Positions 42,530 through 53,647 of a stretch of 64,000 nt of DNA are shown here, piece by piece. A program made the translations under genes and the position numbers. The stretch's first letter is position 1. Every line of letters starts with the position of its first letter. Under the pieces are notes generated by a model. It had not been told where the DNA came from, did no database searches, and was given only the letters and a program-made list of their open reading frames with translations. The DNA comes from Erinaceus europaeus (lineage: Eukaryota; Chordata; Mammalia; Eulipotyphla; Erinaceidae), in assembly GCF_950295315.1 (NCBI RefSeq), contig NC_080164.1:54779451-54843450 (forward strand), given 5' to 3'.

Positions 42530-42717
42530 TTTTCTTTTTTAAATTATCTATTGGATAGAGACAGAAATTGAGAGGTAGTGAAGGAGGGAGAGATACCTGC
42601 AGCTCTGCTTTATAGCTGGAGAAGCTTCCACCCTGCAGGTGGGGACTGGTAGCTTAAACCCTGGTCCTTGCCTACTGTAGCCTGTATACTATACTGGGTG
42701 CACTAGCACCCAGCTCC
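42530..42717 (-). repeat. SINE-B
   Basis: Reverse copy ending GTGCACTAGCACCCAGCTCC. Confidence 0.82.
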
Positions 42718-42748
42718 AATGAAAAATAAAAATAAATAAATAAAGCTT

Positions 42749-42935
42749 TGGGATTGGCAAGATAGTCACTTGAGGAGTACCTGCTTTGCAGCAGGGGAAA
42801 CTTCATGGTGCTATGGAATCTCTCTCTCTCTCACTCAGTGTCTCTCTCTCTCTCCTTATCTGTTTCTATCTGAAATAAAATGGGGGGGAAAAGTCCACCA
42901 GGAATGATAGAATCATGCAGGTAAGGTACATGGCT
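42749..42935 (+). repeat. unclassified SINE
   Basis: GGGATTGGCAAGATAGTCAC head, CAGCAGGGGAAACTTCATGG, (TC)n tail and the module CCACCAGGAATGATAGAATC. Confidence 0.55.
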
Positions 42936-42995
42936 CTAGAGCCTAACATAAAATAAGGATTCATTTTATTTCATATGTAGCAGACAGAATTTTGA

Positions 42996-43104
42996 CTGGG
43001 GAGATGGTTAAACTAGTAGAGCATTAGACTTGAGTGTCAGGTTCCTGGTTCAATTCTCAGCATCAATGTACCAGAGTTGCACTGTGCTTTCTTTCTATCA
43101 CCTA

Positions 43105-43160
<56 letters not shown>

Positions 43161-43230
43161 CCGACCAACCTATACCTGTCTCCATCTCTCTGTGTTTCAT
43201 ATGTAATAAGTAAAATACATAAAGAAAATT
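42996..43230 (+). repeat. SINE-C-like with tetranucleotide tail
   Basis: GACTGGGGAGATGGTTAAAC head, CCTGGTTCAATTCTCAGCAT (B-box), then a (TCTG)n(TCTA)n run at about 43104-43161. Confidence 0.65.
43104..43161. repeat. (TCTG)n(TCTA)n microsatellite
   Basis: About four TCTG units followed by about ten TCTA units. Likely length-variable. Confidence 0.93.
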
Positions 43231-43294
43231 TCAGATGAGAGAAGTTAGTGGAGGATTGAATTGGGAGCTTTGGGCATTCAAATCCTGTGCTCTG

Positions 43295-43581
43295 GGAGTC
43301 GGGTGGTAGTGGAGTGGGTTAACCGCATGGGGCGCCAAGCGCAAGGACCGGTGTAAGGATCTGGGTTTGAGCCCCCGGCTCCCCACCTGCAGGGGAGTCG
43401 CTTCACAGGCGGTGAAGCAGGTCCTCAGGTGTCTATCTTTCTCTCCCCCTCTTGGTCTCTCCCCCCCTCTCTCCATTTCTCTCTGTCCTATCCAACAACT
43501 ACGACATCAATAACAACAATAACTAAGACAACAATAAAAAACAACAAAGGCAAAAAAAAGGGAAAATAAATCAATAAAAAC
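43295..43581 (+). repeat. SINE-A with duplication
   Basis: AAATCCTGTGCTCTG (43280-43294) and AAATTCTGTGCTCTG (43582-43596). Confidence 0.92.
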
Positions 43582-43613
43582 AAATTCTGTGCTCTGCCAG
43601 TGAAGCTACTTTA

Positions 43614-44631
43614 GGGATCAGAGAGATAGCTAGCTCACTGAGTAGGATGCCTGTAATGGCATGTTCATGACTGAGGTTGGAGCCATTACACCACATGGGA
43701 GGTGCCTTAAGTAATAGAGGTTGCTTCAGTGATACGGTGTTTCCCACCACCCCCTCACCAATCTGAATGGAATCAATGGTTCAGAATGGTGGAACTGCAC
43801 ATATACAGTGAATCAGACACACACAGACACCTCAAGTGCTGACACTGTGCTTCAAAATAGCTCCAAAATGTCTCTGTCTGCTTTCCTCCAGTTGCTAGTA
43901 CAGCTCCAGATTCAGGCCACCTCTGTCCCAGAAGACTCCCATGTTTTAAGATTCTAGGTGTTCTTTTACTATATTATCTGTTTCTTCCCCAGGTGCAATC
44001 TTTCAGTCTTTGTTACTCTTTGGCCCCAGAAGTACATTCTTTTAATCAAAATTGCTGATAAACTTAGTTTACACTGGGACAGAGTGACCAGAATTTCAGT
44101 ATACAACTGCCCCATGGTTACTGTGTAAGTCAAGGCCAGGGTACTTTATAATGTGTGTTGGGGATCCTTAAATATAAAGTAATAAAACAGTAAAATGTGT
44201 TTATAGGAGTAAGATTTGTGTAGACCAGACATGGGATTTCAGAACATCATGAAGGTCATGCATCCTCAGGAGCAGAGATGTATTCAATTTATAGTCTGGG
44301 ACAAGGCAATAATGGAGTGGAAGTCTGACTGTTATTCTAGGATCTAGCACTTACCCCTCTTCAGAGGTGGGGTGGGAGAAGCAAGCAAAGCCTAAACTTA
44401 GCTTTCTTCTCTATGGAGCCAGCAGAAATGAGACTAAGGGTGGAGGGGGTCAAGGATAAAAGACACAAAATGTGCTTCTTGGGCCTGATTTTCTACTCTT
44501 TGCTCAGAAAATAACTTAAAATTTTCCTAGGGGCTCTGTTGCTTGTTTTTCCTAGTAAGGAGTTAATCTATAGCCAAGCATGCCAGATTTCCTCAGTTAA
44601 ACCTAGTTTAACTCTCCTTAAAATAAGAACA
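43614..44631. other. intergenic, nothing firm
   Basis: 43614-43750 (ATCAGAGAGATAGCTAGCTC) may be a very old tRNA-like SINE. The rest looks single-copy with no coding signal. Confidence 0.45.
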
Positions 44632-44905
44632 GCAGGAGTTGGGCGGTAGCATAGCTGGTTAAGCAAGTGCACGTGGCGCAAAACGCAAAGACCAGTGTAA
44701 GGATCCCGGTTCGAACCCCCACTCCCCACCTACAGGGAAGGGTCACTTCACAGGCTGTGAAGCAGGTCTACAGGTGTCTTATCTTTCTCTCCTCTCCATC
44801 TTCCCCATCTCTCTCCATTTCTCTCTGTCCTATCCAACAATGACGACATCAATAACAACAATAACTACAACAATAAAAAGGGCAACAAAATGGAAAATAA
44901 AAGAA
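44632..44905 (+). repeat. SINE-A
   Basis: GGAGTTGGGCGGTAGCATAG head to AAGGGCAACAAAATGGAAAA tail. Confidence 0.88.
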
Positions 44906-45335
44906 TGATTTAATTGCCCTGTCTTTTCCATACAAAATAAATAACATAATGGCCAGATATCGCCATCTGATTTCCACCCTCTCTAGTAAGACCTTACTAT
45001 CTTTGAGTTTCTGATCAGATGTAACTCCTCATCCTCACACCTTTCAGAGAGTAGAACAAGTAAACACTTGACTTCAAAAAAGAGAGAATTCTGACCCTTT
45101 CTGTATACTCTCCTAGGGAAGAATAATTGTCAAACAGGACATTACTCACCCATATCTTCAATGGGAGGCTGTCTCAACAAAAAGGTTTGTTTTTGCTTTC
45201 TAGGTGCATCACTAAGCCCTAAGTTTGCATGGTTTTGAGACAAGCATTTCCATATAGCTTTATAATATGGAGTCTGTTAGATAATGGTCTTCTCAGGCCC
45301 TAGTAGAGAAGAACAATAATTGGATGGGGGGGGGG
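44906..45335. other. intergenic, nothing recognised
   Basis: No repeat or coding signal found. Confidence 0.5.
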
Positions 45336-45378
45336 GTCGGGCGGTAGCTCAGCAGTTAAGTGCAGGTGGCGCAAAATA
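45336..45378 (+). repeat. SINE-A head fragment
   Basis: GTCGGGCGGTAGCTCAGCAG then TTAAGTGCAGGTGGCGCAAA. It breaks off near the middle of the tRNA-like region. No flanking duplication found. A G-run precedes it. Confidence 0.75.
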
Positions 45379-45684
45379 CAAGTTGTATTGCACTAATCTC
45401 CTTTGTATCCCTGGAAAGAATGAAAAAAAAAAAATCTTGATTGTAGAGAAGATGTAAGGACTACAGGTAGGAGAATTGACCCAGGATTTCCCTACTCTGC
45501 CCCAGAGTCATCTGACAGAGCACAGCTCCTTCCATGTAGATCTTGGGCATCAAGAACTAGCTGTAAATCAACAGGTGGTGACCAGAATGGACGAACAGGA
45601 CACTGATACTCTTCAAAGGGAGTTAGGGTGAAATTGCTGGATGACACAGGAGCTTGAGATGGCCAAGACTTCTTTTTAGTCTCT

Positions 45685-45725
45685 TACTATGTGTACTTAG
45701 CCCAGTGCACCACCACCTGGTCCCC
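45685..45725 (-). repeat. 41-bp SINE-B head, no tail, 14-bp duplication
   Basis: Only the first ~41 bp of a SINE-B (reverse: GGGGACCAGGTGGTGGTGCA...). Flanked perfectly by TCTTTTTAGTCTCT at 45671-45684 and 45726-45739. Confidence 0.87.
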
Positions 45726-46319
45726 TCTTTTTAGTCTCTAAGTGGGACATGAGGGAAGGGGAGAGTTACAGAGATAAAGAATATAATTACCATAACAATT
45801 GTAATTGTGTGGTGGGATTGAACCCAAATCATGCAGGCAAAGTATGTGCTCCACTGCTGAGTCTGTCCCCCAACACTTTATACAACTTAGACATGAATAC
45901 AACAGTCACTAGGGATCTTACAAAGGAACTAGGAGGAGTAAGTCACTTTAAAAAATTTAAAAGGACCATCACTTAATACCATGCACCAGAATTAAACCAG
46001 ATAAAGGATCTGAATATTATACCTGAAACTATAAAATACATAGCAGAAAATATTGGTGAAATACTTCCAGATATTAATATCTAAGATACATTTGGAGATG
46101 CAACTCCATAGACAAATGAAACTACAACAAGATTAAACAAATGGGACTACATCAAATTATAAGCTTCTACCTACCAAAAGCAAACTACATAAGGATAAAC
46201 AGGCAACTCAGTAATTGGGAGACGATATTTGCACATTACATATCTTACAAGCTATTGATATCAAACATCTATAAAGAACTCATAAGGCTCAATGACAAGA
46301 ACAAAAAATAATAACCCAG

Positions 46320-46613
46320 GGGGCCAGGTTGTAGCACAGTGGGTTAAGCACACAGGACTGGGTAAGGATTCCAGTTGGAGTCGTTGGCTCCCCATCTGAA
46401 GAGGGGGTCACTTCACAAGCGGTGAAACAGGTCTGCAGATGTCTATCTCTCCCCTCCTCTCTCCATTTTTCTCTGTCCTGTCCAACAACAGCAATAACAA
46501 CAATGTCAATAACAACAACAACAGGGGCAACAAAATGGATAAAGTGGCCTCCAGGAGCAGTGCAGTGGATTGGCAGTGCAGGTACTGAGCCCCAGCAATA
46601 ACACTGAGGCAAG
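46320..46613 (+). repeat. SINE-A/B long with 11-bp duplication
   Basis: TAATAACCCAG at 46309-46319 and 46614-46624, inside the L1. Confidence 0.92.
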
Positions 46614-46916
46614 TAATAACCCAGTAAAAACTGGGCCAAAGATTTGAATGAACAATTTTCTAAAGAAGAGATATACATGGTCCACAGACAAATGAGGAAA
46701 TGTTCCATTTCACTTATAATAAGAGAAATGCTAATTAAAACTATATTGAGATTCTAGCTCACACTGAAGAGAATAACATATCAACAAAACAGAAAATGGT
46801 AAGTGTTGGTAAGGAAGTGGAAAAATAGGAACTCTGTCATACTGTTGGAGGAGAAGCACTTGGTTGGTGCAGCACTATGAAAAGCAATGTGGATAATCAT
46901 CATTAAACAAATAAAA

Positions 46917-47200
46917 GGGAGTTGGTTGGTAGCACAGTGGGTTAAGTGCACGTGCTGCAAAGCGCAAGGACCGGCATAAGGATTGTGGTTCGAGTCCCCG
47001 GCTCCCCACCTGCAGGGGAGTCACTTCACAGTTGGTGAAGCAGGTCTGCAGGTGTCTATCTTTCTCTCTCCCTCTCTGTCTTCCCCTCCTCTCTCCATTT
47101 CTCTCTGTCCTATCCAACAACAACGACATCAATAACAACAATAATAACTACAACAATAAAACAAGGGCAACAAAAGGGAATAAATAAATAATATTAAAAA
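46917..47200 (+). repeat. SINE-A
   Basis: GGGAGTTGGTTGGTAGCACA head to GGGCAACAAAAGGGAATAAA tail, inside the L1. Confidence 0.9.
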
Positions 47201-47819
47201 TATTTTTAAAATGAAGTAAAAATAGGTATACCTTATGATCCAAAAATAACACACTTGGACATTTATTCAAGACACAAATCCCTAATTCAAGAGGACATAA
47301 TACACTCCCCCCATGCCCACAGCTACTTTATCACAATAGCCAAAACATGGAAGCAACCTAAATGCCCATTGGCAAATAACTGAATAAAGAAGGCATGGGC
47401 TATATCTACTCCATGAAGTACTATTCTGCAATTAAGAAAAAAAAAAATTGTGTTCTTTGGGACAAAATCGGTGGAACTGGAAATGATTATGATTAGTGAA
47501 GTAAGCAAGACAGTGAAAGAGTTGCCAAATGATTCCACTCATGGAATTTAGAGAATAGAAGCATAAGTACTTGCAAAAAAAAAAAGTTAGCCAACCTGTC
47601 TTTAAAACTTTGAGAGAAAGAATTATGGTGGTTACCATGGGGGAGGGGAGGGAGAAATTTGGTGGTGGATATGTGGTATTGATGTATAATATTGATGTAT
47701 AGGTATAAATGTATAGGAATAATAGTCAACCCATATCTGTGAAGGGAATGGGGACACAGAACTTTGGTGGTGGGAAAGGTGTGGAATAATACCCTTGTTA
47801 CCTTTAAAATTTTGTTAAT

Positions 47820-48171
47820 CGGGGTCAGGTGGTAGCACATCAAGTTAAGCCACATGGCTCGAAGCGCAAGGACTGGCATAAGGATCCCAGTTCGAGCCCC
47901 CAGGTCCCCACCTGCAGAAAGTTGCTTCACAAATGGTGAAGTAGGTCTGCAGGTATCTATCTTTCTCTCCCTGTCTCTGTCTTCCCCTCCTCTCTCCATT
48001 TCTCTCTGTCCTATCCAACAACAATGACATTAATAACAACTATTGTAACCACAACAAAGCTAAAACAACAAGGACAACAAAAGGGAAAAAAATAGCCTCC
48101 AGGAGCAGTGGATTCATGGTGCAGGCACTGAGCCCCAGCAATAATCCTGGAGGCAAAACAAAAACAAACAA
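47820..48171 (+). repeat. SINE-A, long
   Basis: TTTTGTTAAT before and AATTTGTTAAT after it. Complete long module (AGCCTCCAGGAGCAGTGGAT). Confidence 0.9.
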
Positions 48172-48215
48172 AAATTTGTTAATATTAAATCACTAATAAA
48201 AATTTTAAGTATATT

Positions 48216-48710
48216 CCATGCCTAAACAAGAATAAAAACCTCCCTTAAATCCTAGATTCAGAGCATAATCAGAAATATATTTTCACTGTATGTAAACAGT
48301 CACTAAGAAACTTGAAACACATTTGCTAGTAATAACAGAATTCTTAAAATAACCTTGAGAAGAAAAGGCAATTTCCACTTTCCCTTCTCTCAGTGGATGC
48401 CAGATGGCAGTAGCTACATGGCTGCCGCATTCCTTCACGGAATTCCTTTATGGAATCCCTGGAATTACCTCACAAATACTTACATCCAAATCCTGCCTCT
48501 GGTTGTTTTTGATGAAACTTAAGCCAAGATAGCATTCTCCTGAATACCTGGAATGTCTAGCAATGCTAGGTCTGCACCTGGCAACAACTGGTGGAGTCCA
48601 GAAGCACTTCCACAACCACATCTCCCTGCTTAGATAACACTCTCACAGACTGGTTAAGTAGGCTTCACAATTTACAGTGCTGTACAGGTGAGATATAGGC
48701 AAGGGGGGTT
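48216..48710. other. intergenic, nothing recognised
   Basis: Single-copy-looking. The stretch near 48437-48465 has three closely spaced GGAAT units, which is minor. Confidence 0.5.
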
Positions 48711-48768
48711 CTATTTTACTTTATTATTTTTTTTTAAATAGAGTCAGAGAAATGGAGGTGGAAAGTGC

Positions 48769-49048
48769 GGAGGAGGGTGGGCAGTAGAGTATTGGCCTAA
48801 GCACACATAGTATGTAGCACAAGGATCTGCTCAAGGCTCTCTCTCGGTTGGAGCCCACGGCTCCCCTCGTGCAGGGCGGTCGCTTTACAAGTGGTGAGGC
48901 AGGTCTGTGTTGTCTTTCTCTTCCCCTCCACAGTCAATTTCTCTCTGTCTTATTCTATAAGAAAAAAAGAAAAAGAAATAGCCTCTAGGAACAGTGGATT
49001 CATAGTGTAGGCACCGAGCACCAGTGATAATCCTGGGGGCTAAATAAA
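48769..49048 (+). repeat. SINE-A, long
   Basis: GGAGGGTGGGCAGTAGAGTA head to GATAATCCTGGGGGCTAAAT. Confidence 0.82.
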
Positions 49049-49180
49049 TAAATTAGCCAACCTTTCTTTCAGACTTTGAGAGAAAGAATTATAGTGGTTA
49101 CAAAAAAAAAAAAAAAAGAATTATAGTGGTTACAATGGGGGTGGGGGAGGGAAGAACTTTGGTGGGGGGGTATGTGTAGA
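49049..49180 (+). mobile_element. L1 3' UTR fragment
   Basis: TAGCCAACCTTTCTTTCAGA and GAGAGAAAGAATTATAGTGG correspond to 47587-47640 of the L1 at 45880. The flank to the right is another SINE. Confidence 0.75.
49083..49133 (+). repeat. poly(A) tract between 19-bp direct repeats
   Basis: AAAGAATTATAGTGGTTAC at 49083-49101 and 49115-49133 with only A residues between. The paralogous L1 segment near 47618 has a single copy and no A-run. Confidence 0.9.
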
Positions 49181-49293
49181 GAGTGTAGCACTGCTTCACT
49201 GCTTGTGAAGCTTCCTCTCTGCAGGAGGGTGCTGGGGGCTTGAACCTGGGTATGTGAGCATTGTAACATATATGTTTACCAAGTCTGCCCCTC
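49181..49293 (-). repeat. SINE-B, lacking tail
   Basis: Begins at GTGTAGCACTGCTTCACTGC and ends AAGTCTGCCCCTC. The pyrimidine tail is missing or lies across the L1 boundary. Confidence 0.75.
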
Positions 49294-49309
49294 TCCATTT
49301 TTTATATAT

Positions 49310-49460
49310 ATGTATATTTTTTAATATTTTATTTATTAATGAGGAAGATAGGAGGAGAAAGAACCAGACATCACTCTGGCACATGTGCTGCTAGGGATCA
49401 AACTCAGGACATCATGCTTGAGAGTCCAAAGCTTTATCACTGCGCCACCTCCTGGACCAC
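49310..49460 (-). repeat. SINE-C
   Basis: Reverse copy; CCCTCTCCATTTTT and CCCCTCCATTTTA flank it. Confidence 0.88.
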
Positions 49461-49580
49461 ACCCCCCTCCATTTTAAAAAATGTCTTTAAGCAGTAAGAG
49501 ACCCAACAAGCACATATTTTACATCTTCAAAACCATGGTGTAATCTATACAATTCGTGTAACTGAAAATCTAAATATATA

Positions 49581-49866
49581 ATTTTTTTTTTTTGTTCTCC
49601 AGGGTTATCGCTGGTGCTTGGTGCCTGCACTACAAATCCACAGCTCCTGGAGGCCATTTCCCCCCCCCCCATTTTTGTTGCACTTGTTGTTATTGTTGTT
49701 GGATAGAACAGAGAGAAATCGAGAGAGGAGAGGGAGAGAAAGACAGGCACACTGATTGTGAAGTGACCCACCTGCAGGTGGGGAGCTGGGGACTCGAATG
49801 GGGATCCTTGCCAGTCTTGTGCTTCATGCCATGTGGACTTAACTGCTGTGCTAACCCCACCCCCTT
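49581..49866 (-). repeat. SINE-A, long, with duplication
   Basis: TAAATATATA at 49571-49580 and 49867-49876. A stretch of about 10 C lies near 49660. Confidence 0.9.
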
Positions 49867-49876
49867 AAATATATAC

Positions 49877-50404
49877 TTTTTTTTTTAAGCTTCCTTCACT
49901 TCATATTGTTACCCTCCTCCTCTTTCCTTTTTTTAGCTTCTATATTTCTCAAGTTGTGGTTTCAAGAATTTATTTCAAGAGCTAACTTGCTTTGTTTCAT
50001 TTTTATCCTCTAGGCTTTTGTTACCTCATTAGCTTGAGTGCTTTTTTGAGAATATTTAATGATTCAACTCCAATCAAAAAACTCTCCTGGAAGAAACACA
50101 CTACTGTCATTTTTAAGTTGATTCTTCAACTCTACAAAATCTTCACCAAAGAATATGAAAATGATTTTAGATAATTTAGACAGCAATTTTACCTGACAAC
50201 TGTGCTGTTCAATTATTTCAAGAGAAGTAGAAGGCAAACTTGCCTTCGTGTGAAAAATACAGATGATTTAAATTTTTACATATCAATTACAAAATCTTCC
50301 TCTAGATTTACTTCATTTAAATTGTGTTTTTCCAGTACCATTGAGAAATAATTGACATGCACAACTACAGAAGTTTAAGGCATGCAACTCCATGCTTTGG
50401 TAGA
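49877..50404. other. intergenic, nothing recognised
   Basis: AT-rich. A 60-codon open stretch at 49992-50174 has no support. Confidence 0.5.
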
Positions 50405-50408
50405 TTTA

Positions 50409-50671
50409 CTTTTTTTTTTTTTTTTTTTGCCTCCAGGCTTATCGCTGGGGCTTGGTGCTGATGCTAGGAATCTACTGCTTTCGGTGAACAGTTTTTCCAT
50501 TTTAATGGACTCACAGAGAAATTGAGAGAGGAGAGGGAGGTAGAGAGAGAGAGGAAGAGAGATACTTGCAGATCTGTTTTGCTGCTTGCAACATGTCCCT
50601 CCTGCAGGTGGGCAGTGGAGTGCTGGAACCGGGGTCTTTGTGCTTAGTACTTTGTGCACCACTGTCTGGCC
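50409..50671 (-). repeat. long SINE-B
   Basis: T20 tract, GCCTCCAGGCTTATCGCTGG, and head GTGCACCACTGTCTGGCCC. Confidence 0.84.
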
Positions 50672-50839
50672 CACCTAGATTCACTTTTGAGTAGAAATTG
50701 ATGACTAGTATTAATATTTTGAGATCACTGATCTTTTATTTGATTTTATGACATGGCTAGTTTGTATATCCCCTAGCTGTTTGAAATGAACATTTCATAC
50801 TGACAGTGATAGTCACTGAGATTTCACAGATTCTTGAAA

Positions 50840-52170
50840 ACTGGGGCTAAACTGTCACTGGTCATCTCCATCAGGAACAACATAATGGACCCCTTTGTGG
50901 GCCCCTATAGGATCTTGCCCTCAATGTGGATAACCAATGGTAGGTAATGTTCTATTCTCCAAAGGGAGGTTGGACAACATACTTTACCTACTACCTAAGG
51001 AAAATGGGTCCTGAAATTAGTACAGCCTGGTATGTTTCTAACTGTGACCACACAATGCAAGCTCACACCTACAGTGATGCAGAGATTATAGAGGCTCCTG
51101 TGCTGAATATGGGCCCTAGATCAAATCTATGGGGTTTATAGTTAACAATATTTATATACTTTCCCCATATTCAGGAGCTACTCTCTTCCCTGATCCAGCT
51201 TTCTAGTCCTTTGACAATCATCTATGACAACTATGACACCATCTCCCCAGACAATAACCTGGGTCCACCTGCATTTTAGATGTCGGGCTCAGGCAAACAC
51301 TAGTAAAGTCCCCCTTGGAATATACCTAAAATTAGGCACACTAGCTTTTTCCAAAATGGAGACCCCAAATCCTCATCTGCAGTATTCTTGCCTTTAGGCT
51401 CATGATTAGTCAATATTTTTTCTGCTTTGTATCTTAACTCTTTTTCAGCCATCAGGTTCCAGATGCTACTATGATGCCAACCTGACTTCTCTGGGCAGAC
51501 GATCCCACCATGTATCCTGGAGCTCCACCTCCCCAGAGCCCTGCCCCACCAGGGAAAGAGATAGGCCGGGAGTATGGATTGACCTGCTAATGCCCATGTT
51601 CAGCAGAGAAGCAATTACAGAAGCCAGACCTTCCACCTTCTGCACCCCATAATGGTCCTGGGTCCATACTCCCAGAGGGATAAAGAGTAGGAAAGCTGGG
51701 GGTCGGGCGGTGGCGCAGTGGGTTAAGCGCATGTGGCGCAAAGGGCAGGGACCGGAGTAAGGATCCCGGTTCGAGCCCCTGGCTCCCCACCTGCAGGGGA
51801 GTCGCTTCAGAGGCGGTGAAGCAGGTCTGCAGGTGTCTATCTTTCTCTCCCCTTCTCTGTCTTCCCCTCCTCTCTCCATTTCTCTCTGTCCTATCCAACA
51901 ATGAATTGCGTCAACAAGGGCAATAATAATAACCACAACAAAGCTACAACAAGGGCAACAAAAGGGGGGGGGGAAAAAAGGCCTCCAGGAGCGGTGGATT
52001 CATGGTGCAGGCACCGAGCCCAGCAATAACCCTGGAGGAGGAAAAAAAAAAAAAAAAAGAGTAGGAAAGCTATCGAGAGGGGATTGGATATGGAGTTCTG
52101 GTGGTGCAAACTGTGTGGAATTGTACTCCTCTTATCCTATAGTCTTGTCAATATTTCCATTTTATAAATT
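50840..52170 (+). mobile_element. L1 type-1 3' UTR, split by a SINE
   Basis: From about 51390 it matches the type-1 UTR of the twin-primed copy (TTCAGCCATCAGGTTCCAGA, CCATGTTCAGCAGAGAAGCA, CAGAGGGATAAAGAGTAGGA) and ends near TCTTGTCAATATTTCC. 50840-51390 is probably the upstream part but is less certain. Confidence 0.75.
51698..52055 (+). repeat. SINE-A, long, near-consensus, 16-bp duplication
   Basis: AAAGAGTAGGAAAGCT at 51682-51697 and 52056-52071. Close to the copies at 27105 and 36877. Confidence 0.94.
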
Positions 52171-52253
52171 AAAAAAGTAAAAAATATAAATAAAATAAAA
52201 AATCAAGAGATGATTTCTTCAAAAGAATAACTCAATATATTTTGAGTCTTCAT

Positions 52254-52390
52254 AGACCAAAATATAGAATATAGCTGTAGAAATGGCTCAAATGGTAGAC
52301 CTTTGGACTCTCTCACTCTATCTCTCCCTGTCTCATGAAATTCTGTCATATGTATAAATAAAAATAAATCTTTTAAAAAAATAGAACCAT
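52254..52390 (+). repeat. SINE-C-like with internal deletion
   Basis: GCTCAAATGGTAGACCTTTG, GACTCTCTCACTCTATCTC and AATAAAAATAAATCTTTTAA; the B-box region is gone. Confidence 0.6.
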
Positions 52391-52489
52391 CTTTGTACAT
52401 TAAAACTGATTTTTTTTAGCTTGAGGTTTAACTTTTGAATATCTCAGTAGTGCCAAATTTCTCTTCCTTGAGAGCAGATTAGTTTTTCT

Positions 52490-52800
52490 TTTTTATATTG
52501 TTATTAATAGTATGTTACAAGATTGTCAGATTGCAGTGTATAGTACCATACCCAACCACAACCGAAGTTCTATATCCTCACCCTCTTCCTTCTCAAAGAT
52601 AACCACTAGAGTTCTCACAAGTCCAGAAATCAGTTAGCTTGCTTCTTTTTTCTCAAGTGCATGTGTATCTAATGTCTAGATTCTACATATAAGTGAAGTC
52701 ATCTGGTAGTTTTCTTTTCTCTTTACTTAATTCACTGAGCATAATCACCTTCCATTCCTTCTATTTTGTCCCAAAGGACACAATATCATATTTTTTGATT
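52490..52800 (-). mobile_element. older L1 3' end
   Basis: GATAACCACTAGAGTTCTCA, AGATTCTACATATAAGTGAA and TTTTGTCCCAAAGGACACAA in reverse resemble the L1 family at 45880-48215. Confidence 0.65.
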
Positions 52801-52801
52801 G

Positions 52802-53190
52802 AAGAGTAATATTTTATTTATAAAATGGAAATATTGACAAGACCATAGTATAAGAGGGGTATAATCTCACACAATACCCACCACCAGAGCTCTGTATCCC
52901 ATTCTCTCCCTTGAAAGCTTTCCTATTCTTTATCTCTCTGGGAACATGAACCCAGGATCATTATGGGGTACAAAAGATGGAAGGTCTGGCTTCTGTAATT
53001 GCTTCTTTACTGAACATGGGCCTATCCATACTCCCAGTCTGTCTCTCTCTTTCCCTAGTGAGGCAAGGTTCTGGAGAGGTAGGGTTGAAGGACACATTGG
53101 TGAGGTCATCTGCCCAAGGGAGGCCGGTTGGCATCATGGTAGCATTCCCATAACTTCTTTAGCTAGTCATCTAAGACAGATTAATTTTCC
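52802..53190 (-). mobile_element. L1 type-1 3' UTR
   Basis: ATATTGACAAGACCATAGTA, CTTTATCTCTCTGGGAACAT, GACACATTGGTGAGGTCATC; no coding part. Confidence 0.82.
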
Positions 53191-53263
53191 TAAAAGATGA
53201 CAACTATAATTTGATAACAAATCCACTGAATAATATAGGTGATTAAATTAAGTACTGATTTAG

Positions 53264-53312
53264 CAAAAAAAGAAGGAAAAAAAGAAAGAAAGAAAGGAAA
53301 AAAGAAAGAAAA

Positions 53313-53363
<51 letters not shown>
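53264..53363. repeat. (GAAA)n microsatellite
   Basis: About 100 bp of AAAG/GAAA repeats directly before a SINE-A. Further GAAA units follow the SINE at 53625-53647. Confidence 0.95.
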
Positions 53364-53364
<1 letters not shown>

Positions 53365-53624
53365 CGTGGTTAAGCACAGGTGGCGCAAAGCGCAAGGACC
53401 GGAGTAAGGATCCTGGTTTGAGCCCTGGCTCCCCACCTGCTGCGGAGTCACCTGCAGCGGTGAAGCAGGTCTGCAGGTGTCTATCTTTCACTCCCCCTCT
53501 CTGTCTTCCCCTCCTCTCTCCATTTCTCTCTGTCCTATCCAACAATGATGACAACAATAATAATAACCACAACAATAAAACAACAAGGGCAACAAAATAA
53601 ATAAATAAATAAATAAATATTAAA
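53364..53624 (+). repeat. SINE-A, 5'-truncated, inside (GAAA)n
   Basis: Begins at CGTGGTTAAGCACAGGTGGC, so the first ~20 bases of the head are absent. Tail AACAAAATAAATAAATAAAT. Confidence 0.88.
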
Positions 53625-53647
53625 AGAAAGAAAGAAAGAAAGAAAGA

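Larger units (their letters stand above)
45880..48215 (+). mobile_element. old sense-strand L1, ORF2 3' part and 3' UTR
   Basis: CCAGATAAAGGATCTGAATA, AAATGGGACTACATCAAATT, AACATGGAAGCAACCTAAAT and GAATTTAGAGAATAGAAGC are L1 ORF2 C-terminal phrases. The 3' UTR follows to TTAATATTAAATCACTAATA. Frames are broken, and three SINEs interrupt it. Confidence 0.85.

Noticed and set aside
43104..43161. Regular tetranucleotide repeats as a possible CRISPR-like array
   Set aside because: This is a plain (TCTG)n(TCTA)n microsatellite with no spacers, in a mammalian genome.
43860..44200. Possible exon or processed pseudogene
   Set aside because: Sequence looks single-copy and moderately GC-rich, but all frames are short and nothing is recognisable.
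45336..45378. Fourth tail-less SINE with duplications
   Set aside because: It is a head-only SINE-A fragment, but no matching flanking repeat was found, so a deletion explains it equally well.
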